A stretch of 64,000 nucleotides of DNA. It comes from Setaria digitata. Its lineage: Eukaryota; Nematoda; Chromadorea; Rhabditida; Setariidae. Every line of letters starts with the position of its first letter. Position 1 is the first letter of the stretch. Location: positions 88,552-152,551 of the forward strand of contig RCAB01000115.1 of the NCBI GenBank assembly GCA_003640385.1, written 5' to 3'. The notes under the pieces are model-generated. The model was not told the origin of the DNA, did not search any database, and saw only the letters and a program-made list of their open reading frames with translations. Below, one piece after another: positions 40,760-54,900 of the stretch. The position numbers and the translations under genes were made by a program.

Positions 40760-43700
40760 CTGAAACTAAGTCAATTTTGATACAGCTGCAAATTTTTGAA
40801 AAAATTGAGAAGTACCCAAGTATTTGCTATATTTTAATGAAGTGAAATCAGCGACTTAGGACAAATTACAGTTTTAATTACTTCATGCAACTGGATTCTT
40901 ACAAAAAGTTGAACGCTGCACATTCGGATACGGAAATCAAATAAAACATTTCGAAATTCACGTCTTGAACAGAGAATTTGGGCACTAAGGGATGTTTATG
41001 ACCAGCAAAAATTTGACAATGAACCATATCACTTTTCCATCACTAAGAGAATTTGATTTCTGGATTCATGCCATTTCTTCCTCATTTACTTCGTCCCAAT
41101 ATAATTATTGAGAACTGATACTTCGACCAAAAACTAACACCTATCAAATTTCAAATTATTCATTAGCCATAGAAAGTAAAATAAGTGAATGCTGCCATTA
41201 CAAATAAGAAGGAAAAGCAGTAATGAGTCATGTCACCAATATTATCTGTAGCTTAATAAGATAATTAATAACCTTACTCAATATTGGAAATGGAATGATA
41301 AGCAATCAAATACATGAGAAATCAAAGTGAATCCATATATGCTTCACAATGAGTTAAGTCCTCTCAACCTGTTAGGAACAAAGAACTGCAATTAAAAGTT
41401 TCTCTGAACACATCCAATCGATACCCGATGCGATTGGATTGACCTACATAGACAGATGGAGATATAAACGTCGAAGTTCGCCAAGTTGCTGTTCATTTCC
41501 TTTCCCTCCCTCAAGCAATAAACCTTTTATTATCACTGCATCCATGACTAGCAAGTTTACATTTAAATTACCGCTTCCTCCAAGTATTAATTACTAACAC
41601 AGTACACCTTATGCTACATTATATTATACAACATATCTCCAAGACTAAAATTGGTTAGTTAATATAAATGTTAAATGTCTGAAAGTATTGGAATATGTTT
41701 TTCAGAGAAATTCTATGAATGAAATGTCTCTTCCATCCTGACTAATTCACTGGGTGAGCGAGACTGGATGGATTTAAGGATGACAAGATTTCATTTGGCT
41801 GACAGGATCATACAGCAAACATCAAATCGATCTTTTCAAGCTGCTGAATGATCAAACACAGCAAGAAGATGATGCTAATCATAGGCAAACTGAAAAGTGT
41901 TCCGAAATAAAACGTGATCGGTAATCGGCAAATTTAATTCCCCGAGTTCTGTCTAGTTGTTTCTCGCTTAAGATAATTAAACGAGTTGCAAGTGCTGCAT
42001 GTGCAAAATAATCCATAAGGGTGATGAAATATGAAAATTTTGAAAGGGATTCTATAACACCGACATGTGACATACCATCATTGTATTCATTAATAAATAC
42101 AAAAACTGATTCGTTTCATACTTACCTGTTAAGCGGAAACAAGCCAAAATTTGCGTAGCAATAGCACTTGCTACTGATGCATTTTGCAGTACTCCAGGTA
42201 GTATCACTTTCATATGACGCACAGACCCACCTGCTAACCTACCTGTCCTGTCACTACCTAGCCTACCAAACGACCATTAATTCCAACTACTCGTTTTCCC
42301 CTCTCTGCTGAAAAAGATCATCTCTTACACAGGATCAAAATTTCCCACTCATTTCGCTTCCCCTTTCCCACACTTTAAAATGTTACGTGAGAAGGGCATA
42401 CAAGCGTTACTCCTGAGATTTCTTACCACCCGAGACTTCTCAGCTTCCTCTTTCTCGGGGATTCACTTCCAGATGTTTTACTGGTAAATGAAATGTGGGA
42501 AAGGAACGAAACAACATTAGCATAACATCATCCATTATTCATCGGAATATTGCTTTTCAAAGAGGGAAAACCGTGGGCATGGAAGGGTGGAATGAAGCCT
42601 TAATGGGACTTATTTCACTGGAGAGGGTAGGAAGTGGGCGATAACTCAAGACTGGGCTTCTTCGATCTTATCCATAGCGCCTAGCATGCCTAAAGGCTTG
42701 CCGAAACTGCAATATTAAGAGGTGAAACTTAGCACATCTTACGGTTCTATAATTGCAGCCCAACACCTTCCGAAATTTGGAGTTACGGATCATGAGTTAG
42801 ACTTGATCTAGCATTTCGATCTGATATCAGTTTTGTTCAGCTATACCCAGTACATCTTTAACTCTCCAAATTCAAATGTTAATTTCAGTTGAGTCAAGGT
42901 GGACATCAAATGGACATATCGAAATATATCAATGAACTGATTTCTTTTCAGCGCTTAAAAAATATTTGTTGTCGTGGCAATAATTAACCTGCCAGTGGCG
43001 TAAGCGTTGTAATAAATTCATTTAGAGAAAAAAGTCCTAAATGATTAAAGATTAAAAATAGTTTTGTTAATGTTTTTCAAAAACCAATGCATTGTAAAAA
43101 TAGTGCTTCTTTCGCCCAGGACAAAGATAGCTACGTTACTTCACGTACGCTTAAACGTGTTCTCTAGCAGTTTCTTTGCTCGACATCATATTCACTGCTT
43201 GACACTAGCTTAAATGCATAACAACACAGCAGAGAAAAAGTTAAGTAAAACTCGTAGTTTTTCCATCTTCTACCAAATTATGGCTAACAAAGTGCTTAGC
43301 AGCACATTTGTATTTGTTCCGGGAATTTTAATTTTTATTAATTAGTGCCAGTGAGTCTAAATTTGTTATGAAGCCACACTTTTTCATGCATATTCAAATT
43401 ACATGAAATTGGCAAGACGAGCACTCCACTCCCTTCACTTTTTGTCACGTAAACAAAGGTAATGGAGTGGCATGATGGATGTTAGAAGTGAATTAAGAAT
43501 CAAAATTTCATTTAAAATGCAACATAAAAAAAAGTTATTTGCCAGAGGTTACTTTAACTTAAGATTCAATCGCTTATTCTCAATGGTTTAGAAACTTTTC
43601 CATTTAATAATTTATTCAGAAGTCCGAAATATTCCTAATGAAACTATTAGTTTGAATTTCCAAATTTCTTGTCCGTCTTAACTCCAATTTACAAAAAAAA

Positions 43701-46630
43701 AAATAAAAAAAAAATGCATAAGTGAAGATTTTGCCCTACAGACAGTCACCGCAGTGATTATTTCCAGAAGGTTCAAGCTAGCAAGAAAAAAAAACTTGAG
43801 GTGAATTTAAGACACTGAATGCTTATTGAACGGAATCCGTGCTTCAGAATCTGGCTGACTTCAGAGACCCCATAACCTGACCATACCACATGCATAGTTT
43901 ACTGGTGATAACCTCAGTAATGTTTGTTTTAAGCTTACAATTTTTGAGATTTCCTCTTGTGTTCCCCAATTTTATTAATTGTTTTTAAATCAATTTCCTA
44001 GGAATCTACAAAACTCTTTTCACAATTGTAAAGTAAAAGAGAAGATGTAAAAGGGTGCGGGAAATTTCAAGGGACGAAAGGTAAAAAATGTTTTTTGTCC
44101 TCTTTTGAATCTATCGAACAGTTTGTAGAAAAAAAGAAGAAAAACGAAATGGAAAAAAATTTGGAAAGTTTTGGAGCGAAGGTTATTTTTCGACAACATC
44201 TTTCTTAACCAATATTCTTTAATAACATAAATTAGTTTAGTGCTTGCTTCCATGTTGATGACGGAATGCGAAGTATCATTTGTTGTCGTTTAATTTATAT
44301 CTCGATAATCAATACGTCATTTTCGACGCATTTTTGGAAATTTACGAAATTTTGGAACTCTCAAGATAGAATAGGAAGCTAAATGCATATGTAATTATTA
44401 TAATGTTTTATTATAATGTTGTGTTGGGAATGGAAATCAGTACGAAATAAATTATTTCTAGTCAGATTTGCAGGTGGCAGAATTTAAAAAATAGAAAGTA
44501 AAAAATGAAAACAAAGAGCAGCTGCAAAATAGGCTCGAAAGAGAAAAGAGATTAAAGCAAAGATAAATGGACAATCTTGATAAATTCAGCAGTCATTTTT
44601 TTTTCATTTTTTTTAAGGAGAGAATAGCTCAGGATAAATTACGGAAATGAAAATAGGGATAAAAGTCGGGATTTAGTAGTAATTAGGACTGGCCGAAGTC
44701 TGCTACACATAGTAATACAGCAACAACACAATTTTTTTTTTTTAGTAAATGTTTACAAAATAAAGTAAATGGGAAACAAAAATAATCAGCCTTAAATACT
44801 TGGATAAGGAGCGTTATCAACTTATCAGTATAGACATATTCCTTCGCCTTCGAAATATAGAAGACAAATAAAAAAATCTAGCTATTCATCTCCGTTTATC
44901 GATCCTAAATCCTAACAAGTTCGACGCTTTCTTTGGCTGCTACTTTAAATTTGTTAGGCATGTTTTTCATTTCTATTTCTTCGAAAATTGATATAATTGT
45001 TTGTCTCAATTAGGAAAGGAGAAGCTTGCATTTTAAGTCTCTAAGTCCGAACAGTCTGAAAGTTTAGATTTTGAATCTCTAAGTCTGAGCAACTCATTTG
45101 CCTTCACAATTTGCATACTGAAAACTAGGGCAAAAAACCAAATAACCTATGACAAATGTCAACATTAAAAGAGGAGAAGAATCAATTCTCAGCATCCGTC
45201 ACTTATAATTATATATTCTGTTGAATTTACTTGATATAAAAGCTGTTTAAATTGGATATGGAAAAATAATCCTTACCCTTTCCTTAATAATCAATCAACA
45301 AAAAAAGTTGGTTGGAAAGGTGTCGTGGTTTGTGTGTCCTACAGGTTTCCATCAAAAGTCTGTTTTAATTTGGCAGAACGGAAAAGCAAACAAGGAAAAT
45401 TGATAAAGTAAGGAAAATAAAATCAATTAATTTAAAAGGAATAGCAAAGGAATACGTGAAATAGTCATCAGTCTACGAAAGAACATAAATTTATAAGAAC
45501 CTGTCGACTTGAATACAACTCTCGAATTCTCGATTTAGGTCAGACTCAGAAGAAGTATGAATACGAAAAACGCGTAACACAAAATACTTTTAAAAAAAAA
45601 TTACACTTTAAAATCATCGTTTCAATCAGCGATTCATTTTTTTCGTTCTTTTTTCTGAAAACAAAACGGAATAGATTTTGAAACCCATCGCTCCATGAAT
45701 CACTCAGAAATTTCGACCCGCCCGTAGTTCAAAAAATTATATTTTAATAAATGTTCCTTTCCAAAGCAAAAACTCAAGTACTCGAAAGTATTGCATGCCT
45801 ATGCAAAAATCGCGCAGCTTGCAGCAAATATGATCGTCGAGGGGAAAGTGAAAAAAGCGTACGTGAAAAAATAGGTACTCTCACTGATTTATTGGATCAG
45901 AAGCTTCTCTAAGTAGTTTGTTAAAAGGATGTAGAATTTATGATAATTGGGCATTTTGCATGTTGACATGACGTTAATGAGTTGTAAATGCAAAATATAA
46001 TCATTCTAGGCCCGTTTCACATTATGCCTAGAAAGAAGTCTAACTGAGCATTACCATTTAATTAATTTATCAGAATCTGAATATGAATGAATTAATATGC
46101 CTCATTCAACTTCAAAATTAGTCAGCCAATTTTCTCGCTTAGTAATAAATTAGAGAGAAGGAACTTAAAAAAAAGAAAATGAATAAACCCAATTAAAAAA
46201 AATGATTGATATAAGCGAAATCCGAGTATTTCACAGTTGTGACTTTGTTTCCTTCATGGAAAAAATTCTTGCATAACAATGTAGATATAAAGCAGTCCTT
46301 TTTAGGATCAATCACTTCTCAACAGATTCACATGAAAATTAATTATACATTGGAAATATGCCCGACTACAAAAATAATATTTACTTGAAAAAGAATAACG
46401 GTTTGGATAGTAAGAATGCATTAAATAAGATTATATATACAGATTTAATTAGAAACTTCAGGATTTGGAAAGACTCTATTTACAAGCAATCCATATTATT
46501 TTAAAAGAATGTTTTCGCCTACTTCAAGTAACTTGTGCTAAAATGTTCGCTATAATCACTTATTTAAAATTTCTGGGACAATTTTTTTATGAGAAAGGCT
46601 TGAAAAATTGAAGCAACGTGACACCAGTGC
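40760..46630. other. 5.9 kb gene-free stretch
   Basis: AT-rich sequence with scattered homopolymer runs and short open frames (for example 41879-42073 and 44020-44253, minus) that lack splice sites or recognisable similarity. The part at 42160-42700 is less AT-rich. No tRNA or rRNA-like sequence was noticed. Confidence 0.5.
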
Positions 46631-46639
46631 ATAAATTTT

Positions 46640-46745
46640 AAATGTATTGAAGAAGTTTTGGTCAGGAAAATTCCCACAGTAATTCTTGTCCACTGCCTGC
46701 TCGGCGTGGGTCAAACCAGTATGATTAGCAGTATTATTTAGTCTT
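46640..46745 (+). pseudogene. possible relic of a protein tyrosine phosphatase active-site segment
   Basis: One plus-strand frame reads IEEVLVRKIP followed by VILVHCLLGVGQTS, resembling the PTP signature VHC.AG.GRTG with the catalytic Cys and the Gly-x-Gly kept but the essential Arg changed to Gln. A stop follows about 6 codons later, and the next residues RRSFRLRP could be a remnant of the following helix. No other PTP motif was found nearby. It would be inactive and is probably a decayed exon, or chance. Confidence 0.3.
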
Positions 46746-48540
46746 CTTTCTCAAAAGTACGAAGAAGCTTTTAGATTAAGGCCCCTTCGGAATCCAAAAA
46801 TATTCGACGGTTTTATTACTTATTTTTCGAACGAAAAGCTTTGTCTTACCTTACATTCAGTTTTAACTTAAGTAAAAGTTCAACTGAAAAAGAACTTCAA
46901 CTTGGACGACCGACAATCATTTTAATCTCAGTGCAAATGCTCAAACCTTATCAATAACATTATATATTTAATTCTTTGATAAATGCTAGTACTATTTGAT
47001 GGTACTAGTCTGCTTCCTCCGAATGTGAAATGAAAAGTTCTCGCACATCTCTCCTTTTACGATTACAGGCCACATTCTACGGTAATGTATTACGAAAAAA
47101 AAATTTTAGAACTTGAACAGCTTTCTTGCAACTTTCAAATTTTATGAAATTTATTTAAATTACTCAGAACTTTCGAATTGCATGAAGAAATAAAGCGCCA
47201 TTAATGCTTGCTGTCAACTAGTCAGGATAAGAGAAGATAAGCATTTCACTAGTGTAAAACACCAAAGTAACAAGTCTGGTCGGAAAAATTGACAAATGTG
47301 CAAAAGTTAACTAAGGCCAGTTTTCCATAACTAATTTAAGGCTAATTTAAAAGTCAATCAGTTAAAAAAAACTGCTTCATATACGGGGATATATTTACAT
47401 ACGTTTCCATGGCTACTCAATCAGCAAACCACTTTAAACTGAAATATGATAAAACGATGTTTTCTAACGACCTTAAAACTCAATCTTTTTTTGAGTGGAG
47501 ATAAAAATGCAAATGTGGTGCGATGATGACTGGCGTGGAAATCGGTAGGCAATGAAAACACACAAATACATCGAAAAGTAAAGTAAACAATTGAGAGTGA
47601 ATTAACGCAGCACCCTCCCAAGATAATTCGTATGAATTCTCATTCAGTCTTCAGTTTTCACATCTTCAATGTTAATACAGACTTTCAGGTCCTATCTTAC
47701 GAGTTTCTGTTCCAGTTTGAATTTGATATGTTTTAATGAACGCCGACAAATTCCGCCCCATTATGATTGTTTCATTACACTTCTGAATTGAAGTTTTTAT
47801 ACAGAACGATAGAGCAATTAGCGAATTATTCCGCGGACAATCATTGGTAAGGTTTGGAGAATGAGAGAAAGCAAGACTTCTGTGCATCCCACCCATGATC
47901 TGTTGCAGAGGGATGCGGGTGTTCTGCTGAGGAAATTATGATTACAACACAGTGATTCATCGAACTCCATTACCAATACTAGCAACTTTCAATTACACCT
48001 ACATATATTACAACCAAAATCGGTAGCTAAGTGCAGTATCGGGGTCGAGATGTCAACCAGGGGAACACTTATCGCTGATATCCAGTAACCATCAGATTCC
48101 AATCAGTTCTGGAAGGAACAACACGGCTTGTCATCTGAAGCGTCTTTACCAAACACTGAACACTGCCGAAGCCACGCCACTGCTGCTCATTGAGGCTCTC
48201 GTCATCAGCAGAACTTCGGTCCCACGTTCACACACGCTTTCGGGGAATCTCAGGCGGGCAGATACATTTCATCTGTTGCAACAATCGCTACAGGACGATT
48301 ATGTTCCGACCACTGACAGTACGATTCAGGTGGTGGGGGAGACCGACCGCAGCTGTCTTCCAGTGCCACAACAAGTCTCTCATCGCACCTTTACCTCAGT
48401 GACCTAATAAGCAGAGCCCACCTGTGACAGTTCCCTCGGCACCTCATAACTTTCTTCGAGAAAGGCCACACTATTTGCAAACTTCTCCCATCCCTAAGCA
48501 CATTCACACAGCCGTCTCGCCATCAGTCTGCCCGTCCCAT
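46746..48540. other. gene-free stretch upstream of RIF1
   Basis: No exons supported. The last 500 bp (48050-48540) are clearly richer in C and G than the surroundings and could be the promoter side of the RIF1 gene. Confidence 0.45.
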
Positions 48541-48692
48541 CCTCTCTTTCTCTATTCCTTTCTATTCTATCTTGTTCTCTCTTATTCCATCCTACCCTAC
48601 CCCTCTCTTCTGTTCCAGCAAACTTGTCCCGCCCTCTTCTATCTTATTCCATCCTCTCCTGTTCTCTTCTACTCCTCTCTCCTATTCTATCT
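48541..48692 (+). repeat. C/T-rich tract with imperfect repeats
   Basis: About 150 bp almost entirely C and T on the plus strand. It is built from imperfect copies of cttattccatcct and ttctattctat. It lies 230 bp upstream of the RIF1 start and is a candidate H-DNA or GAGA-type element. It is not an exon. Confidence 0.75.
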
Positions 48693-48925
48693 GCCTTCGA
48701 TAGGCGGTGTCTAATTTCTCGTTATGGTCGTTAAAAGAAATGGCGCGACGCTGACTATTTGAATTTCAAGTGATGAATGTGAGGTGGTGGAGTTTTGCTT
48801 CGAGTTGTTGATTCCATTAGGAGGGTCGGATACGTGAAAGACTGCAAAGACAATGTGAAAGTGTCAAAGGTCACCTGTAATTTGTTTGTTCTGCAGGTAG
48901 AGTTGGAAAAATTGAAGACGACCGA

Positions 48926-51900
48926 ATGGCAAGATACAACAAGCAACAGTAAAATTTTCATAAATTTTTTTCACAACTACCTTTAAGCATTTAACGTATA
49001 CGGCTTAGTAAAACATTTCTCCTAGCTAACTCTTCAGGATTAAAAATATCTCGTCCTAAATTTTTAGCTGTCTCCACTCAAAATGTTGGAGTGAGTAAAT
49101 TCTGCGATATTTGCCTGTGGGGTAAAAATGCTTTAAATTTAGGAAAAAGACCGAGTTAATTTAAAAGAAAAAAATGCTCCAAAACTCCAAAAAAAAAAAA
49201 TGTCTATTCATTGGTTTCCCGAGTTAATTTAGAGGAAAAAAAATGCTCCAGAACTGTCCATTCATTAGTTCATTATTACTGGATTCGCGAAAAAAAAATG
49301 TTTATTGGTTAGTGTAGTTAAGATATTTTCAGTCGAGGCAAGTCAAAGAGTACAAATGCTGTCAGGAACAATGAATGTAATAGCAACAGTGAAGCTGATT
49401 TATTCAAACAACTATCATTTGATATAATGGGGAGCGGCAAAAACTGGGAAGAAGCTACTACTTCTTGGATAAAAGCCGCCAGCACTTTTTGTTATTTAAA
49501 AGTATGTCAAACTAACCTTTTTTATGCTTTTCTTCTTGTCCATTTTCACCAAGGTTTCTAAGATTGAAGCATAAATATCCAAAGCCACATCGATGCAGTT
49601 CAGGACAAGAAAACCACTGAAATGATTTTGCCTATGATGGTAAGGACTTTTGAATACATACTTATAAGTTTCGTACGTAAAATTGGAAGCGAATTTAAGG
49701 CCATTATTTAGGAAATGAGTTCTGAAACGTGCCTTAAATTAGCCGAGACAGTTTTATTGGCTCCTATGGCTATCAAAGTGGAAGATGAGTTCTCCGTGAA
49801 ACCGGTAACTTTTCCATTTCTCAAACTTATGAAACTCTCAAAAGCACTTTTTTTTTTACTGACATATATTAAAATGATAAAAGCTCAACAGTATCCGCGT
49901 AAGTGATCATCTGCAAAAAGCGTGCTTGAAGTTTATTATTTTTTTACCCCTATTTTGTTTCAGCGGAATATGTTACCACTGTTTGAAGCCTGGGCGAGTG
50001 TTTATGATGCTGTAATTAAAGCTTTCTCTCGTGACTCCAGTCTTTGTTGTAAATTTGCCGCTGAACTGGCAAGTCGGATAAGCGAAATAATCAAGTGTGA
50101 AAAGGTATTTCTAAGTTTACAACTTTTAAATTGATGAATTTCTAAACATCGTAATCGTATTTATTTAAAATACACCGGTAGGAAAACGAGATTATGTTTC
50201 CTCAGTTATTTCTGTTTATTTTAGGTGTTTTTACAGTCTTTCAAATTTTTAACTTCGTAAATTATGTAAAATAGAATAATATGCATGTCTGAAAATTTTA
50301 CTGTATTATTGTCAGTGATTTTTTTTCTATTTTTTATTTTTTGATGTTCTGTTTTCACTTTTTATACTTTTATTTTTCACAGAAAAACTAGTTTATTTCT
50401 TACTTTATTTTATTTCTTTTCTATCCTTTTTTATTCTTCTGAAGAGACTTGTAATATCATTGTTATTGTTCATTACAAGTCCTTAGTTGTTTTAGACGGA
50501 TTGTCGGTTGCTTTTTATTTATTCGCAGATAATTCGAGTTCAAATTGAATACTTTGATTATGATATTCTTAACGATGTTTTTGTTGGAGGTTATTTCTAC
50601 CTTTATGTTTTTCTTTTTTAAAGAGTATCAACCTTTTTTAAAATTTTTTTTCTTAGAAGCTTTTAAAGATAATGTGGTGCATTATTATTTAATGGAATTT
50701 TGTCCTTTGGACAAACTTCACTGGATTCCTAAGAATAAACGGCATAAATATATTAAGGATACAAAAGCGTCTAGCTGAAATTTGTGGAAAAAAGTGATGA
50801 AAAGTTTAAAAGCATACTTATGTGTAAAAAGTCAGTATGCTCAGAATATTTTGTTGCAAAGCAGTAGAACGGTCAATTATTAGTTCTGATATTCAAATAC
50901 TAATTTTTAGACAACAAAAAAGATATTGTCAGTTTTCAGACTTCGATTTATCTGGAAAGGGAAGCATCCTTGATAGCTTCTGCAACTTACTGATCGAAAT
51001 CCAGAAGCATTCACTTCGAACACTTCGCAAACATACCGACAAGCGAACTGTAAGTATTTCATTTTAAAGATGTGGATATATTTTCATATTGAAAGCGTGT
51101 GTTTTGTCTCTACATTTAACAAAGAATTAACAAGAAATAAAATTTCAAATTATCACGAAACCTTGCAGAATTTTATTTAGTAAAGAAAAAAACTCGACTC
51201 TGTAATGACTTTCAAAAATTTAGCGCCACTTATCTTTCAGGGGATTGCCCTTGAACTGATGTCTAAATCTCTACTGAATATCTTGGAGGCAGCGACGAGT
51301 CTGGTATCTTTAATGACTGAACCAACACATATTTTGTTCGTGATTGTTGCTCTATCTGAATTTATAGGAAATTATCTGGCTTTGGTAGTGGAAAAGAATT
51401 GTCGAATGCTGTGCAAAAGTCACACAAATGTCAGTTGAATTTTGGTTTTGATATGGATAATTAAGAGATTCTTTATTCTTGAAATCGACATGCATAATAA
51501 AATCCTCAAATTTTGGAATTTGAAGTCATTTTGTTCCCAAGACAGTTTGAAGACACATTAATTTGTGCCTCGTCATCACTCCTTTATTGTTAAAAATATT
51601 ATTAATTATTATTATTGTTATTAATATTATTATTAAACTAGACTCGATAGTAATTTACTACCTAGTTACTGATTCTAGTTTCAATTGTTTTTAAAATTTT
51701 AACAACTTTTGAGGTTGTCGTTTTGGTAAAAACAGCTTTGAATACCCTGAAAAAGCATTATTCGGGACCGTATGATACCGCATTGCTTGCTCAATTAGGA
51801 CCAGTTTTCATTAATGGATTGCGGTTGTCACGATTACGGCAGTATCTTGTCACTTTTTGTCAACAAATGTTTGATCATGTAAATCACCACGATCTTTTAG

Positions 51901-54900
51901 ATGAACTAAGGTAAGATTTTTTTTATTTGCTTTGGATTTGTGAAGGTCGATATATTTTACTTTTCAATTTTTGATCCTTGTATCCAAGATTTTTCATTTG
52001 AAAAGATGCCTTCATAGTATATCTTATCGCTTGTTATTTGATGAAATTCCCTTTATTCTTGCCTTTGTCGTTATTTTCGTACCATGCTCTTTTAATGTTC
52101 TTTTAACTTTTTAAGTTATTTGAATTTATTTAGTGTTCGTCATTTCCAACTTTACCTTTCCTTCATTCGACATGCTGTTTTATTTATTTTATCTGTAGAT
52201 ATGTAATGTCGAAAAACTTATGTAAAAAATCTACTACATAGTAGAGGTGGGAGGGCAAAAACTTCTTGCTAAATATTTTGATTATTGTTGCCTTATAATT
52301 TCTTCTTCAGTGATGCGTTAGCGCGGGCCAAAAGTGCATCTCTTAGTTACACTTCGGAACAGCATTCTTTATCAGCGCTGAATAATTCACAGGTATTCAA
52401 ATTTTGTGATACAAATTTTCATTTTTTTTAACAGATGAGATTAGCAATAATGCGAACAAGTAAGTGGACCCTCTTTCTATTTATCTACTAATATTGGTTC
52501 TCAATCTTGTTTCATTCACTTCGTGGATCATTGTCTATTTTTCTGATTTCTCCAGATCATTATTCCTTTATCCAAACGATTAGTAGTATTGTCCTTGATT
52601 TATCATTGGATTTAAATCAGTAATTTTTGTGTAAATGGAATTCGACTTGCGCGTGCAAGCAAAAGTTTTTCTTTTTCTCCTTTGTTTTTCGTAAAGCACT
52701 GTGATGTGTAGTTGAATTCTTCGTTTGGATCTTTTCTAGGAGTAAATTAGCCAAATTTTTCAAAGAGAAAAAATAAGCTGAAAGTAAAAATTTTTGCATA
52801 TACCTTACAAAATTTTAATCCAATATATTTAAAGAGCACACAGCCTTTAGTTTTAAAAGGCAAAACGTTGGAACATTCAAAAAACGAAAATAAGGAAGAA
52901 TATGTAGTTATTGATGTGCTGTCTTCTGGGAGGAAAATGCGCTTAACTGATCATCAAAAAGAAAAACTGATGGAAAGAAGGTTAGTTGTACTACGAGCTG
53001 AGAATTTTTATGTGAACTTTTTGGTGGAATCGAAAAAATTTCGTTTATTCCAGTGATAGCTTGCTGTGCTTTACTGAAGAAAGTCAATCAGTTGATTTCG
53101 CAGCACGTATTCCACCAGGATATATTGATAGTACTTCTCATGAGAGGTTCGTTAGTGCTGAATCGATATAGTTTTTATAGGTGAAAAGAATATGACTGAA
53201 GCGACAGATGAGCAGTGTACACTTGCTAAGTTTATATAGATTGTGAAAGTGAAGTGATTCTAAATGAAAATGTATTGGTTATGGGGAAAAGTTGCTGTGA
53301 TAGTGTTCAAGATTTGCATCAATGAAATCCTTCCAGTGAATAATTACGGTTGAAAATATCGAATTTCAGTTCATCAGTAAGCGAAGTCCTAGAAAAACCA
53401 CCTTTGGTAAAAAAGTGTGATTCGGAGTATAATTGGGTAGGTGCTTCAAGTCCTGATATTCGTTCTGGAAGTCAGAATCTACCCACAGATAACAGTGATG
53501 GAAGTAATAATCGTGTTTGCGACACAATTAGTAGCGACAACAAAATTGGTAAAGGCGTGGGGAAGAATTTTGTAATCCCAGTGGTTCGTTTTATGATCTT
53601 TCTTATCATAGTATAATATTGTAGGGAATTGTTGTAAATTAAATGTGGTCGTTTTGTTTATACACACTTCAAAATTGACAGGAATTCAGTGTCGTCATTT
53701 TCCTTTTCTTTTTTTTTCTGATTTTTTCAATTAATAGTTTCATTTTATCTATCTTTAATATTTTTTTAGAACACACAAGGTATTCAAACTGCAAAATTTG
53801 ACGAGTCGTACAGAACTGATTCTGTCGGTTAGTATTCTTTTAATGAAAAATCTTGAAGTTTTTGTTTTTAGTTTACTTAGTTATTTGCTTATTTGAAAAA
53901 GGTAACCTTTCTCGATATTTTAACTATTAATATTTAAAGGGTCTTCATGTGAACAAATTTATATTCATGCTCTGTTGTAAATTGCATAGCGAGAAACAAT
54001 CCAGCTGAATTGTTGTATCTTATATCGTTTTTAATATTTTGCTTTCTCTGATTGAAGAAATATCCTTTTTTTTGTCTACAGCAGGAATGGAATAAAGTAG
54101 TCAAAAATCGCCCCCGCTCTAACATACGGATCTTAATGAGATAGATAAATGAAATTTCCATGCTTTGTTTGAGATTTCTAGATCAAAATCAAGCCACTAA
54201 CGGAAGGATTAGCAATAGTGAGTCAGAAATCGTTTTGTCGGGTGAATTTATTGAAAATGTGCAACTGGAAACCTTGGAACAATCGATGCTTTCGATCAGA
54301 TGTAAAACTCCAGTAATTTTTTGTTGTTTTTGTTCCATGGAAACTTTTCTCTATATGTAACCAACTTTCCTCTTTTTTTTTTTTTTTTAATATTCAACAG
54401 CTGGTTAACCGCCTGTCTTATTATGAATATTCTTAGCGACTATGATTATAGGATAATATAATATAATAAAAAAATTCCCGAGTCGAATCAAGGTTGAAAT
54501 CCAGTGTTTAATGAAAAAAAAGTTTTTTTTTTCTTTTAATTAGGAAACCGCAGAATTACGCATGGATGCAAGCCCAAAGGAAAATGTAGATGATTCGGTG
54601 AAAACACCAAATAGCATTTTGAAAAAGTATGGAAGGCGAACAAATTATCCAGCAGTCAAATTCTTCTCAGCCAGCGTAAAAAAAGCAATACCTTTTTTCT
54701 TGTTTAAAAGAAAAAATAAGATATTAAAACTAACAGGACCTGGTAGTCAAAAAAAGGTTTCTTGGTCACTCATTTTTTTCTTTAAGGTTTTATTTGAAAG
54801 GTAGGACAACGACAATAAAAGAGTGAATTGAAGAAATAGTTTAGCAGTTGCTACGCTGAATAAGATATTAACTGACCAATAAGTCTTGATGATACTTCGT

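Noticed and set aside
48768..48835. Possible RIF1 5' exon containing VVEFCFELLIPLGG
   Set aside because: It looks coding, but no splice signals join it in phase to the exon at 48926, and a start codon is lacking.
54748..54768. KKVSW as the main PP1-docking site of RIF1
   Set aside because: The phase-consistent model splices at 54756, before VSW. The KHVHF motif in the next exon is the likelier RVxF site.
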